Source: UBA2705 sp963977105 (GTDB lineage Bacteria; Pseudomonadota; Alphaproteobacteria; Micavibrionales; Micavibrionaceae). Taken from it: a stretch of 64,000 nucleotides of DNA. The notes under the pieces are model-generated. The model ran no database searches. It was not told the DNA's origin and saw nothing but the letters and a program-made list of their open reading frames with translations. Below are positions 36,209 through 44,434 of the stretch, piece by piece. Each line of letters starts with the position of its first letter. The stretch's first letter is position 1. The translations under genes were made by a program, and so were the position numbers. Location: assembly GCA_963977105.1 (NCBI GenBank), contig CAXBNI010000001.1, forward strand, positions 372,001 through 436,000, in the 5' to 3' direction.

Positions 36209-36218
36209 GGGGGGGGGG
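36209..36218. repeat. homopolymeric tract of ten G
   Basis: An uninterrupted G10 run (plus strand) lies between the tgt stop codon (36225) and the isochorismatase-like start (36119), about 90 bp upstream of the latter. Such runs slip during replication. Confidence 0.9.
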
Positions 36219-36224
36219 TGAGGC

Positions 36225-37412
36225 TTATAAACAGCGCCATTCTTTTTCGCACGCATCTAAAGTGTCTTCTGCAATGGCTGTGCGAATATCGCTCATAAGT
36301 AAGTTCATTACATAGACGTTATGCTGAGAGAGGATCTGCATAGAGAGCATCTCTTGCGCTTTTATCAAGTGATGGATATACGCTTTTGAATAAAAATTCG
36401 ATGCTTTGATGTCGTAATCCGCAGCAAGCGGCGTTGGATCATCTTTGTATTTTGCGTTTTTAAGGTTTATACGGTTGCCCGGAACGCCCTTCATCACAGC
36501 CCAGCCATGGCGTGCTGCGCGGGTCGGGGATACGCAGTCAAATGTATCAATGCCAAGGCGGACACATTTAAAAATATCATCAATCGCACCGATGCCAAGT
36601 AAGTGTACTGGGCGTGTTTGGTGGATTTCTTTGCTACAGAGCTCAACAATCTCATAAAATTGCTGTTTGCTGCCGCCTAGAGAGCCGCCTATTGCTGTGC
36701 CGAAGAAATTGCCATTCTTCGTCCATGCGCAACTTTCTTTGCGCAGTTCGTCATATACGCCACCTTGGACTATGCCATAGACGGCTTGTGCGCCATTATC
36801 GTTTTTGGCGAATTGTTCTAATGAACGATCCCCCCAACGATGTGAGCGGTGCATGGAGCTTTCGGTGTATTTACGGTCAACGTGGAATGCTGTGCATTCG
36901 TCAAATTGCATGATCAGGTCTGCGCCAAGCTTGCGCTGAATATCCATGGATAGTTCAGGGGTAAGCATCATGGCAGAGCCATCACGGTAATTTCTAAATT
37001 TGGCACCTTCTTCGGTGATTTTAAGCAGCGACTGCCCGCGCTCGCCTTTATTGCGGCCTTTGATTTCATCGGCGACTGAGCCATGCCCCATAGAGAAAAT
37101 CTGAAAGCCGCCACTATCGGTGAGCATAGGGCCGTCCCAGCCCATAAACTTATGCAGACCGCCCATTTTTTCGACAATGTCAGCGCCGGGCTGAATCATC
37201 AGGTGATATGTATTGGAGAGTATAATATCCGTTTTGGCCTCAACCATTTGATCAGGGTTGAGGTTTTTAATTGACGCTTTTGTCCCGCAGAAAATGAAGT
37301 TAGGGGTTTGAATTGTCCCGTGAGGAGTCTTCAAATTACCTAAACGCGCCTTGGAATTAGGCGCGCTGTGGGTAATATCAAAAGCAAAATTTGGATATTT
37401 AAGGTCAGTCAT
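36225..37412 (-). CDS. tgt: tRNA-guanine transglycosylase with altered pocket and no zinc cysteines
   Basis: A 395-residue TIM-barrel transglycosylase that exchanges G34 in GUN-anticodon tRNAs for a queuosine precursor. Catalytic and binding motifs are kept: TDSGGFQIFS, MQFDECTAFH, GIVQGGV, DTFDCVSPTRAARHG. Two deviations are clear. The bacterial GGLAVGE pocket loop reads IGGSLGGSK, with Gly in place of the Val that limits the pocket in preQ1-type enzymes. The zinc-binding C-x-C-x2-C reads YDIKAS, with all three Cys gone, while the His in ILSQHN remains. queA is not adjacent. Queuine salvage specificity is inferred. Confidence 0.9.
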   Translation of the reverse strand: MTDLKYPNFAFDITHSAPNSKARLGNLKTPHGTIQTPNFIFCGTKASIKNLNPDQMVEAKTDIILSNTYHLMIQPGADIVEKMGGLHKFMGWDGPMLTDSGGFQIFSMGHGSVADEIKGRNKGERGQSLLKITEEGAKFRNYRDGSAMMLTPELSMDIQRKLGADLIMQFDECTAFHVDRKYTESSMHRSHRWGDRSLEQFAKNDNGAQAVYGIVQGGVYDELRKESCAWTKNGNFFGTAIGGSLGGSKQQFYEIVELCSKEIHQTRPVHLLGIGAIDDIFKCVRLGIDTFDCVSPTRAARHGWAVMKGVPGNRINLKNAKYKDDPTPLAADYDIKASNFYSKAYIHHLIKAQEMLSMQILSQHNVYVMNLLMSDIRTAIAEDTLDACEKEWRCL

Positions 37413-37440
37413 TGATAAGCTCTGTCACTTGGTTAGAAAA

Positions 37441-37731
37441 TTACTTCTTCGCAGCGAGAACTTTTTCGACTTGTACTTTAACTGGACGCAAACATACATC
37501 AAGTTTCGTTTTTGCTGTGCCAGTAAGGTATGCGTCTAAGCCACCTTTATGTTCAACAGTGCGAATACCTGCAGTGCTTACTTTGATGCGTACGCTACGG
37601 CCAAGTGCTTCAGAAAACAAGCTTGTTTCTTGAACATTTGGGTAAAACTTACGACGAGTTCTGTTTTTTGCGTGAGATACATTGTTACCTGACATCACGC
37701 TCTTACCTGTTACTACACAACGACGGCTCAT
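37441..37731 (-). CDS. rpmB: 50S ribosomal protein L28
   Basis: A 96-residue ribosomal protein. MSRRCVVTGKSVMSGNNVSH is the typical alphaproteobacterial L28 start, followed by RRKFYPNVQ and the conserved VRIKVSTAGIRTVEHKGGLD. Full length. It has its own strong promoter upstream (37806-37835) and lies 28 nt upstream of tgt on the same strand, so tgt may be read from it. Confidence 0.97.
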   Translation of the reverse strand: MSRRCVVTGKSVMSGNNVSHAKNRTRRKFYPNVQETSLFSEALGRSVRIKVSTAGIRTVEHKGGLDAYLTGTAKTKLDVCLRPVKVQVEKVLAAKK

Positions 37732-37805
37732 AGTGTAAATCCTTCTGTATTCTTGATCTATATTAATTCAATGCGCTACTTGCGGCATTCTTTACAATGA
37801 AGCGG

Positions 37806-37835
37806 ACAATACTGCAACACCTTGAGGCAAGTCAA
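37806..37835 (-). promoter_or_regulatory. sigma70 promoter for rpmB
   Basis: On the minus strand TTGACT (37835-37830), an 18-nt spacer and TATTGT (37811-37806) precede rpmB by about 75 nt. The -35 matches consensus at five of six positions. Confidence 0.6.
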
Positions 37836-37870
37836 GTAAAGAGTGCATAAATAATGCGGTTTTCCGAAAA

Positions 37871-37883
37871 AATAATGATTATT
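37871..37883. promoter_or_regulatory. palindrome AATAATGATTATT, Fur-like
   Basis: A perfect 6-1-6 inverted repeat in the 239-bp gap between rpmB and the CobT-like gene, about 90 bp upstream of the latter. Its form resembles the core of Fur-type boxes, but in AT-rich DNA this can be chance. Nothing else is seen in the gap apart from the rpmB promoter. Confidence 0.3.
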
Positions 37884-37970
37884 CTTTTTCATCACTTTAC
37901 ATTCTATATAGTTGTTATAAATAAACAGCATATAAAATGCACGTATTATATTCGCTAAGGGATAAGAATT

Positions 37971-38888
37971 ATGGCTGAATCAGCATTAAAGTTCGACGAA
38001 ATAAAAGCGCTTATATCGTCAATGGAGCATCCATCATGTTCCGTACGCGATACCTTTGCAGATATGGACCAAATTAGCCGTATTAAATATTGGCTTAATT
38101 TTGCGGCGGATCGCCAAGTCTATGAAATTAAACGTCCTCGTTTATCAATATATGCGGCGTCACATGGCTTTGCAAAGCAAGACGAAGCGCAGCAAGGTTA
38201 TTTTAAAGACATGGTGAGTAAGCTTTTGGCAGGGGACCACGCGGTAAACGAGGTTCTAAACCTCGCCAGTGCGGATTTACGCCTCTATGACCTAAATATG
38301 GATGAACCAACGTCTGATTTGCGCGCAGGTGACGCTATGGATGATCAGTCTTTACTAAACTCGCTAGCTTATGGCCTGATGACGGTTGAACCTGAGAATG
38401 ACTTGGTGTCTATTGCTGCAATTGGTGTGGGATCTGAAGAAATTGGGCGCGCTATATGCCATAGCTTTATGCCGTTTATTGACAGCAAATTGAAAGTGGA
38501 CCTGACTGACTTTAATTTGGACAACTTCTTTGCGAACCTTAAAGGCAATTCTGGTTACGAACTAAATGCGATTATTGGGGCTATCTTAGCTACGAGGCTT
38601 GCGCAAGTCCCTGTGATTCTAGAGGGCTATACGGCCATAGCAGCAGGCTTGTTGCTTGATGCAATTAACCCCGATACGCATTGGCACTGTGCGATAGCGC
38701 CGTCCTTAGATAGTGCTGACGCTACATTGCGTGAATATTTCGAATCTAAAAACTGGTTGGTTCTAGACGACCCGCGCCCCTATGGCATGAAGCAAGTGTC
38801 GGCGCTTAATGGCGGTATGCAAATCGCGGCGCTGCGCCAAATGCTGATTTTGGATCATTACTATACAGCTGAAAAAATAGCGTCCTAG
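37971..38888 (+). CDS. divergent nicotinate-nucleotide:dimethylbenzimidazole phosphoribosyltransferase-like protein
   Basis: A 305-residue protein related to the B12 lower-ligand enzyme CobT/CobU. Similarity is visible in RPRLSIYAASHGFAKQDEAQ, the DLRLYDLNMDEPTSD strand, AYGLMTVEPENDLVSIAAIG, and IIGAILATRLAQVPVILEGY. The region that normally carries the catalytic Glu (GEGSGA-like) reads VSALNGGMQIAAL, without Glu, and the GNTT-type phosphate loop reads GVGSEEIG. The protein is about 40 residues shorter than usual. It may have lost activity or changed substrate. It converges with a similarly divergent CbiB-like gene. Confidence 0.62.
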   Translation: MAESALKFDEIKALISSMEHPSCSVRDTFADMDQISRIKYWLNFAADRQVYEIKRPRLSIYAASHGFAKQDEAQQGYFKDMVSKLLAGDHAVNEVLNLASADLRLYDLNMDEPTSDLRAGDAMDDQSLLNSLAYGLMTVEPENDLVSIAAIGVGSEEIGRAICHSFMPFIDSKLKVDLTDFNLDNFFANLKGNSGYELNAIIGAILATRLAQVPVILEGYTAIAAGLLLDAINPDTHWHCAIAPSLDSADATLREYFESKNWLVLDDPRPYGMKQVSALNGGMQIAALRQMLILDHYYTAEKIAS

Positions 38889-38892
38889 TCTT

Positions 38893-39897
38893 TTATAGAA
38901 AGACCATTAAGGCAAACAAGCCAAGTAGCTGCGCGATGACGATCATATATTGCGCCAGCTTGACTTGCGCGCTATCGACTTTTGCTTTTGCATCTTTCGG
39001 GCCGTACCACGGACGGTCTATCGTCGCGCCATAACGCGATTTTTCTTTGCCGCCTATGGATATATTGATAGCGTAGGCTGTAATGGCAAGCGGGTGAACG
39101 CCGGGCATTAAATGTCCGCTATGCTTTAATGACAAGGCGTGGAGCGCGGTTTTAAAGCTAGCTTTGGGCGTAATAAATGTCGCCATGACAATCAGTGTCG
39201 TGCCAATAAAGTTTGGAATGATGCTCAGCAGCTCTTCAAACAGAGTGATCGTGTATGTGTAAGCCCCTGAGAGCGAAGTTTTGCCAATTGCATAGGTGAG
39301 CCATAAGAACAGCGTGGAAATAATAAGCAATGGCAAGCCGCCAATAAGGAAGAAAAGTATTGGCGCGATCAAATGGCGGATAAAGCTGTACACCGTATAA
39401 TGGATAAGGCTGCGATTAATGCCGCTGTTATCTGCATTGCTTAAGGCGCGCATGGTACAGATGGAAAGCTTGGCCTCTAACGTTGTGGTGAGTTTGCCTG
39501 TCTTTGTGAGCTGCGCCTGTATCGCTTTGTTGAGTAGAAAAGGCGAGATGGTGCTGATAGAAAAGGCGAGTATTGCGATTTGTAGGAAATGTATATCCGC
39601 TGAAACTGCAGGTAAAAAGTTTAATGCGATAACAAGCAAAGCTGAGACGCAGATGAAAAAACAGACTACAAATAAGCCCCTAAAAAACAAATCATGGTCA
39701 GTGCGCTTTTCGACATTGAGCTTTATAAGCTTGGCAAGGAAGACCTTGTTTAGGCCGAGCCAAAACGGAGGGAGGGGCGCTGCGGCCGTTTTGCTTTGCA
39801 GCATACCAATGGGGATAGAAATTATAAGCGCTGCAACAATTGTGTAAATGCGTGTTATAATTAGATTAATTAATGGTGCGTCGATGAAGTCTGTCAT
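38893..39897 (-). CDS. divergent CbiB/CobD-like membrane protein
   Basis: A 334-residue inner-membrane protein with at least five hydrophobic segments. The C-terminal third resembles adenosylcobinamide-phosphate synthase CbiB: an FEELLSIIPNFIGTTLIV segment in place of the usual LDDLANYIPARLT, a KHSGHLMPGVHPLAITAYA segment like SPNAGHPMAAMAG, then GGKEKSRYGA and RPWYGPKDAKAKVDSAQ. The N-terminal HP-x-VWMG motif is not recognisable. The identification is tentative. It ends 4 nt from the CobT-like stop in convergent orientation. Confidence 0.5.
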   Translation of the reverse strand: MTDFIDAPLINLIITRIYTIVAALIISIPIGMLQSKTAAAPLPPFWLGLNKVFLAKLIKLNVEKRTDHDLFFRGLFVVCFFICVSALLVIALNFLPAVSADIHFLQIAILAFSISTISPFLLNKAIQAQLTKTGKLTTTLEAKLSICTMRALSNADNSGINRSLIHYTVYSFIRHLIAPILFFLIGGLPLLIISTLFLWLTYAIGKTSLSGAYTYTITLFEELLSIIPNFIGTTLIVMATFITPKASFKTALHALSLKHSGHLMPGVHPLAITAYAINISIGGKEKSRYGATIDRPWYGPKDAKAKVDSAQVKLAQYMIVIAQLLGLFALMVFL

Positions 39898-39978
39898 GGT
39901 GGTTTATAATTTCTTCATTATATTCTGCTAATGTTTTATCTGTATTGGGTGCGTTTAAAAAGAGTAGGATTATAGTAC

Positions 39979-41316
39979 ATGTTATATCATTTATATGAAT
40001 TGGGGAATGCTTCACTTTTTGGGCCTCGGATTGGCGCACAGATGATCCAGTCTAGTTTTGCGAACCCGTTTAACCCGTTATCTTATACATCTTTAGGTAA
40101 AAGCCTTGCGGCAGGTGCGGAGCTGTTTGAGCGTGTAACGCGACGTTTTGGTGAGCCGGCATGGATGCTTGATGAAACCATTATCAATGGTAAAGCCGTT
40201 GCGGTTGAAGAAGAAGTTATAGTTGATAAGGCGTTTTGCTCACTGCTTCATTTTAAGCGTGATACAGACCGTAAAGACCCGAAGGTCTTGGTCGTTGCAC
40301 CAATGTCAGGGCATTATGCGACATTGCTGCGTGGTACAATCGAGGCTTTATTGCCCCATCATGATGTTTACGTTACGGATTGGATTGACGCACGCCAAGT
40401 GCCGCTTAATGCAGGCACATTTTCATTGGATAGTTATATTTCGTATTTACGCAGTTTTTTAAGCTTACTTGGCGGTGATACACATGTCATAGCAGTTTGC
40501 CAGCCAGCGGTTCCCGTTATGGCGGCTGTATCCTTAATGGCTGCTGAGGGGGACCCTAATCAGCCTTTGAGCATGACTTTAATGGGTGGGCCGATTGATA
40601 CGCGCGTGTCGAAAACCGCAGTCAATGAACTTGCAGAAGACCGACCGCTGAGTTGGTTTGAAAATTCTATTGTGCAAACGGTGCCTGCGCTCCACCCTGG
40701 TGCGTTCCGTAAGGTCTACCCAGGTTTTTTACAGCTCAGTGGCTTTATGTCGATGAATTTAGACCGTCATGTGGACTCGCATATGAATTTTTATAAGCAC
40801 CTTATTCAGGGTGATGGCGATTCGGCGGGGCAGCATCGTTTATTCTATGATGAATATATGGCGGTAATGGATATTCCTGCTGATTTCTATCTGCAAACTG
40901 TTGATGTTGTTTTTCAGCGTCACTTGCTGCCTAAGGGCGAGATGACATGGGATGACCCGATTACAGGGGAAACGTTAAATGTAGACCCGAGTAAAATTGA
41001 ACATACAGCGCTGCTGACAATTGAAGGCGAGCTGGATGATATCTCGTCACGCGGCCAGACAGTTGCTGCGCATGAGCTGTGTTCGAATTTGCCTAGTGAT
41101 AAACAATATCATTACCTACAAAAGGGTGTTGGGCATTACGGCATATTTAATGGTGGGCGCTACCGCAGCCAGATTATGCCACGTATCCGTCACTTTATTC
41201 GCAGCTTAGAAAGTGACGTCTCGCCAATACCCAAGGCTGACCTTGAGGTCACGCCAGATTTAAAGCCAGAAAAATATAACAAAAAAAATGATTTTGATGT
41301 TGTTTATGGCGCTTAG
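39979..41316 (+). CDS. phaZ: intracellular polyhydroxyalkanoate depolymerase
   Basis: A 445-residue alpha/beta hydrolase that mobilises storage polyester granules. The start MLYHLYELGNASLFG is typical. The nucleophile Cys174 is in VCQPAVPVMAAV (intracellular enzymes use Cys in place of Ser); the Asp is in IEGELDDISSRGQT; the His is in GVGHYGIFNGGRYR. The C-terminal 35 residues are charged and variable. No PHA synthase or phasin gene is in the window. Probably followed in the same transcript by the peptidase gene, 19 nt downstream. Confidence 0.94.
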   Translation: MLYHLYELGNASLFGPRIGAQMIQSSFANPFNPLSYTSLGKSLAAGAELFERVTRRFGEPAWMLDETIINGKAVAVEEEVIVDKAFCSLLHFKRDTDRKDPKVLVVAPMSGHYATLLRGTIEALLPHHDVYVTDWIDARQVPLNAGTFSLDSYISYLRSFLSLLGGDTHVIAVCQPAVPVMAAVSLMAAEGDPNQPLSMTLMGGPIDTRVSKTAVNELAEDRPLSWFENSIVQTVPALHPGAFRKVYPGFLQLSGFMSMNLDRHVDSHMNFYKHLIQGDGDSAGQHRLFYDEYMAVMDIPADFYLQTVDVVFQRHLLPKGEMTWDDPITGETLNVDPSKIEHTALLTIEGELDDISSRGQTVAAHELCSNLPSDKQYHYLQKGVGHYGIFNGGRYRSQIMPRIRHFIRSLESDVSPIPKADLEVTPDLKPEKYNKKNDFDVVYGA

Positions 41317-41335
41317 TATTGTTTAATCTACAAAT

Positions 41336-42034
41336 ATGAGTAAAGCGATTGATATAACAGGGCTAGAGGCGCATGTAAAAATGCGCCGTGATAGCCGCGC
41401 AAAGCGTATGGCGCTCCGGTTTGATCCTGCAAACCGCTGCGTTCATTTTGTGCTGCCGCGTTTTGCATCGCATAAAAAAGCGCAGGCTTTTATCGATTCT
41501 CATCGCCAGTGGGTAATTGACCGCATCAGCGAGCTTCCTGAATATATGCCGTTTGAAGATGGTATAAATATTCCTGTGCTAGGGCGGGATGTTGAGATTG
41601 TTGTTGAAAAAGACCCGACGCGTAAATCCACACATATTGAACTTCAAGACCATATCTTATTGGTGCAAACCAATTTAGATGAATATGCGCCACGCATAAT
41701 GCGGTTTCTTAAAAAAGTTGCGCGTGAATATCTGACCGATATTATGGATGAGAAAACCGCAAATTTAGACCGCAAAGCCATAAAAATTCAAATCAGAGAC
41801 ACCAAAAGCCGTTGGGGCAGCTGCAGCGTTGATGGGCATATATCCTTGTCATGGCGTTTAATATTCGCGCCCTCAGAGGCGATGGATTACGTCGTCGCGC
41901 ATGAAGCTGCCCATTTAATGCATATGGATCACAGCAAACGTTTTTGGGCGTTATGCGAAGATTTATGTATTGATTATGAAGGTGGCAAGTCATGGATGCG
42001 TGAGCATGGTCATGGGCTGCATCGTTATGGATAG
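41336..42034 (+). CDS. YgjP-like zinc metallopeptidase (DUF45/M48-related)
   Basis: A 232-residue protein of the YgjP/SprT-like family. The metal site is VVAHEAAHLMHMDHSKRFW, giving HExxH plus the downstream His in HSKRFW. RDTKSRWGSCSVDGHISLSWRL is the family's other signature. The N-terminal 90 residues are basic and contain a DNA- or RNA-binding-like surface (RRDSRAKRMALRFD). The peptidase substrate is unknown for the family. It starts 19 nt after phaZ. Confidence 0.88.
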   Translation: MSKAIDITGLEAHVKMRRDSRAKRMALRFDPANRCVHFVLPRFASHKKAQAFIDSHRQWVIDRISELPEYMPFEDGINIPVLGRDVEIVVEKDPTRKSTHIELQDHILLVQTNLDEYAPRIMRFLKKVAREYLTDIMDEKTANLDRKAIKIQIRDTKSRWGSCSVDGHISLSWRLIFAPSEAMDYVVAHEAAHLMHMDHSKRFWALCEDLCIDYEGGKSWMREHGHGLHRYG

Positions 42035-42108
42035 GGCTGTTTTTTATTGACATATTATCGCGTTGTGGTCTATTAACTGTATGCACACAGAGTTGCAGGA
42101 GATTGAAA

Positions 42109-42525
42109 ATGGATAAAAAATTACCACAAACTAAAAAAACCAGCAGTTTAGCGGCAGCTTTTCTTGGATATATGACTAAATCTAAGGAGGTGCTGAAGGA
42201 GTCTTTTGCTGAAAAGCCAAAGCCGGTTGTCAAGTTAGATGAAGTCGAACATATTTTTATGCCAGAGATGCAGAGCTCTCTCACTGCTTATTTCAACGTG
42301 CATAGCCTCGACAAGAATAAACCTTTATATCCAGGGCTGGTTATTCCCTACAACCCTACGTTCAGAGAGGAGCGGAATATAGCCACTGATATTGGCTATA
42401 TGGTTTCGACTGGTGAGATTTCCGAGCAGGGCAACCATGTTTTTGATGCGCACCATATGAATGTATCAGGATATGGGAAAAAAGTAGCGAAGAAAGTCGC
42501 GGTGCCGTTTGATCTCGAAATGTGA
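42109..42525 (+). CDS. hypothetical protein
   Basis: A 138-residue protein, not recognised. It has a basic, Ser/Thr/Lys-rich N terminus, then an acidic middle (VVKLDEVEHIFMPEMQ) and a C-terminal half with mixed strands and helices, ending in KKVAKKVAVPFDLEM. The pattern NPTFREERNIATDIGYMVSTG may mark a domain. It has no membrane segment or Cys. The ATG at 42109 has a CAGGAG ribosome site 7 nt upstream; the TTG two codons earlier is unlikely. It converges with cobT, 7 nt between stops. Confidence 0.6.
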   Translation: MDKKLPQTKKTSSLAAAFLGYMTKSKEVLKESFAEKPKPVVKLDEVEHIFMPEMQSSLTAYFNVHSLDKNKPLYPGLVIPYNPTFREERNIATDIGYMVSTGEISEQGNHVFDAHHMNVSGYGKKVAKKVAVPFDLEM

Positions 42526-42532
42526 AGCGGTC

Positions 42533-44434
42533 TTATTTTTCAAATAACGTTTCTAATTTATGCATTAAGGCCTCTGCGAGCTGTTCAACATCGGTGATCG
42601 TGATTGAGTTTTTATAGTATGGGGTAACGTCATGGCCTATGCCAATGGCGCTTAGCTCGACGGGGCTGTTTTTCTCAATCCGATTAATGACGGAATGCAG
42701 GTCTTTTTCTAATAAAGTCGCAGGGTTGTTGGAAAGGGTGGAATCATCGACTGGTGCGCCATCAGAAATAACCATTAAAATTTTACGCTCTTCACTGCGT
42801 TTGGCGATACGATTATGTGCCCATGCAAGGGCTTCGCCATCGATATTTTCTTTTAACAGGCCTTCTTTCAACATCAGGCCGAGATTGTTTTTTGAACGGC
42901 GCCACGGCGTGTCGCCTTCTTTGTAAATAATGTGGCGTATGTCATTGAGCCGGCCTGGTTTTTCGGGGCGGCCATTTTCAATCCATAGCTCGCGGGATTT
43001 GCCGCCTTTCCATGCGCGGGTGGTGAAGCCAAGCACTTCAGTCTTGATGCCGCAGCGCTCTAAGGTGCGGATAAGAATATCAGCGCATAGGGCAGAAATA
43101 GTAATCGGCCGCCCGCGCATTGACCCTGAATTGTCGAGCAGTAAGGTCAGCACAGTGTCCTTAAATTTAGTTTCCTGTTCGCGCATAAAGCTTAGCGGCA
43201 CTGTAGGGTTCGCAACGATGCGGGCGAGACGGGCGCTGTCAATCTGTCCATCTTCTTGATCGAACTTCCAGCTGCGTTGTTGCTGCGCCATTAATTTACG
43301 CTGCAGGCGATTAGCGAGGCGCGTAATCATTGACTGATAGCGCTCTAAATAGGTATCAAGCATATCACGCAGACGTTTAAGGTCGGCGGCGGTTGCAAGG
43401 TCTTCGGCGGCAATGATTTCATCAAACTTTGTGGTGTAAATCTCATAGCCGGGGCTATGTCCTAAATCAGATAGAGGGTTGTAATCGCCCTGTGCATTTT
43501 CGCTACTTTTGGCGCTGTCATCATTTTCTTCTCCAGTGGCGCTGTCCTCGGCGACATCTTGTGCGTCTTCTGAATCTTGGGTGTCGCTATCTTCCGCCAT
43601 ATCTTCTGCGTGGTCATGCTCTATGGAATCGTCTTGGGATGATTCTTCGTGCTGATTGTCATCTTGATCGTCGTTGTTTTTTTCTTCATTCTCATCGCCA
43701 CTATCTTCGCCCGTATCATCCTCTGAATTTTGTTCGGGGGCGGCTATGGTATCAAAACCCTCAAGGCCGAGTGTATCCAGAATGTTCTGTGCTTTCTTGG
43801 CAAAGCTATCTTGGTCATTCATAAAAGGGATGAGGTCTGCGAGTGATTGATTGCCGAGCTTTTCTGCAATGTCCTTGCCCCAAAAGTTTTGTACCTGCTT
43901 TGCGCCATCGGGTAAGTCGGTTTGTGACAAGGCCGCGCGGGTCAGTATATACATAGCTTCGTTTTGTGGGCAGGCATCTTTTGATGTGATGTCTTGATAG
44001 CGTTTGCTTTTGCAGTCTGTATCTAATGCTTTGTTAAGGTTCTGGGCTACGCCGCGCATGCTCTGCATACCAACGGCTTCGCAGCGTGCACGCTCTAATG
44101 CGTCCCAAATTGAAGCGCTTTCGGTGTTTTTAGGCTTTCTGGTCTTGTGCAGGGCGACATTGTGATGTGCTAAATGTAACGCGCGTATGTCTGATGCCGC
44201 GCGCAGGCGGTCTTTTTGAATGTCGCTTTCAGCATCGCCAATTGAAGGTAGTTTTGCTGCGTTGTAGGAATCAGAAAACGGCAAGCGAGATGTGACGGCC
44301 TCATTCGCCGAAAAGGTGACGTTAACATCATTGCATTCGGAAAGCGCCTTTAGGGCAGCTGCGGTTGCCGCTTTAAAGACTTCTTGATCGCGTTGGCGCT
44401 CTAAAAGTACGCTTCTATCTTTCTCATTCGTCAA
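42533..44434 (-). CDS. cobT: cobaltochelatase CobT subunit
   Basis: A 633-residue protein with an N-terminal helical domain, a long acidic linker (about 235-320, Asp/Glu/Ser-rich) and a C-terminal von Willebrand A-type domain with the MIDAS motif LLDNSGSMRGRP. CobT and CobS form the AAA+ complex that drives CobN in aerobic cobalt insertion for B12. CobN is not in the window. CobS/CobT are widely retained in alphaproteobacteria, sometimes without an obvious CobN partner, so the chelatase role is likely but not proven here. Its start overlaps cobS by 11 nt. Confidence 0.93.
   Translation of the reverse strand: MTNEKDRSVLLERQRDQEVFKAATAAALKALSECNDVNVTFSANEAVTSRLPFSDSYNAAKLPSIGDAESDIQKDRLRAASDIRALHLAHHNVALHKTRKPKNTESASIWDALERARCEAVGMQSMRGVAQNLNKALDTDCKSKRYQDITSKDACPQNEAMYILTRAALSQTDLPDGAKQVQNFWGKDIAEKLGNQSLADLIPFMNDQDSFAKKAQNILDTLGLEGFDTIAAPEQNSEDDTGEDSGDENEEKNNDDQDDNQHEESSQDDSIEHDHAEDMAEDSDTQDSEDAQDVAEDSATGEENDDSAKSSENAQGDYNPLSDLGHSPGYEIYTTKFDEIIAAEDLATAADLKRLRDMLDTYLERYQSMITRLANRLQRKLMAQQQRSWKFDQEDGQIDSARLARIVANPTVPLSFMREQETKFKDTVLTLLLDNSGSMRGRPITISALCADILIRTLERCGIKTEVLGFTTRAWKGGKSRELWIENGRPEKPGRLNDIRHIIYKEGDTPWRRSKNNLGLMLKEGLLKENIDGEALAWAHNRIAKRSEERKILMVISDGAPVDDSTLSNNPATLLEKDLHSVINRIEKNSPVELSAIGIGHDVTPYYKNSITITDVEQLAEALMHKLETLFEK

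Noticed and set aside
37441..37731. T-box or S-box leader control of rpmB/tgt
   Set aside because: The rpmB leader is short (about 70 nt) and shows no conserved leader fold; a normal sigma70 promoter explains expression.
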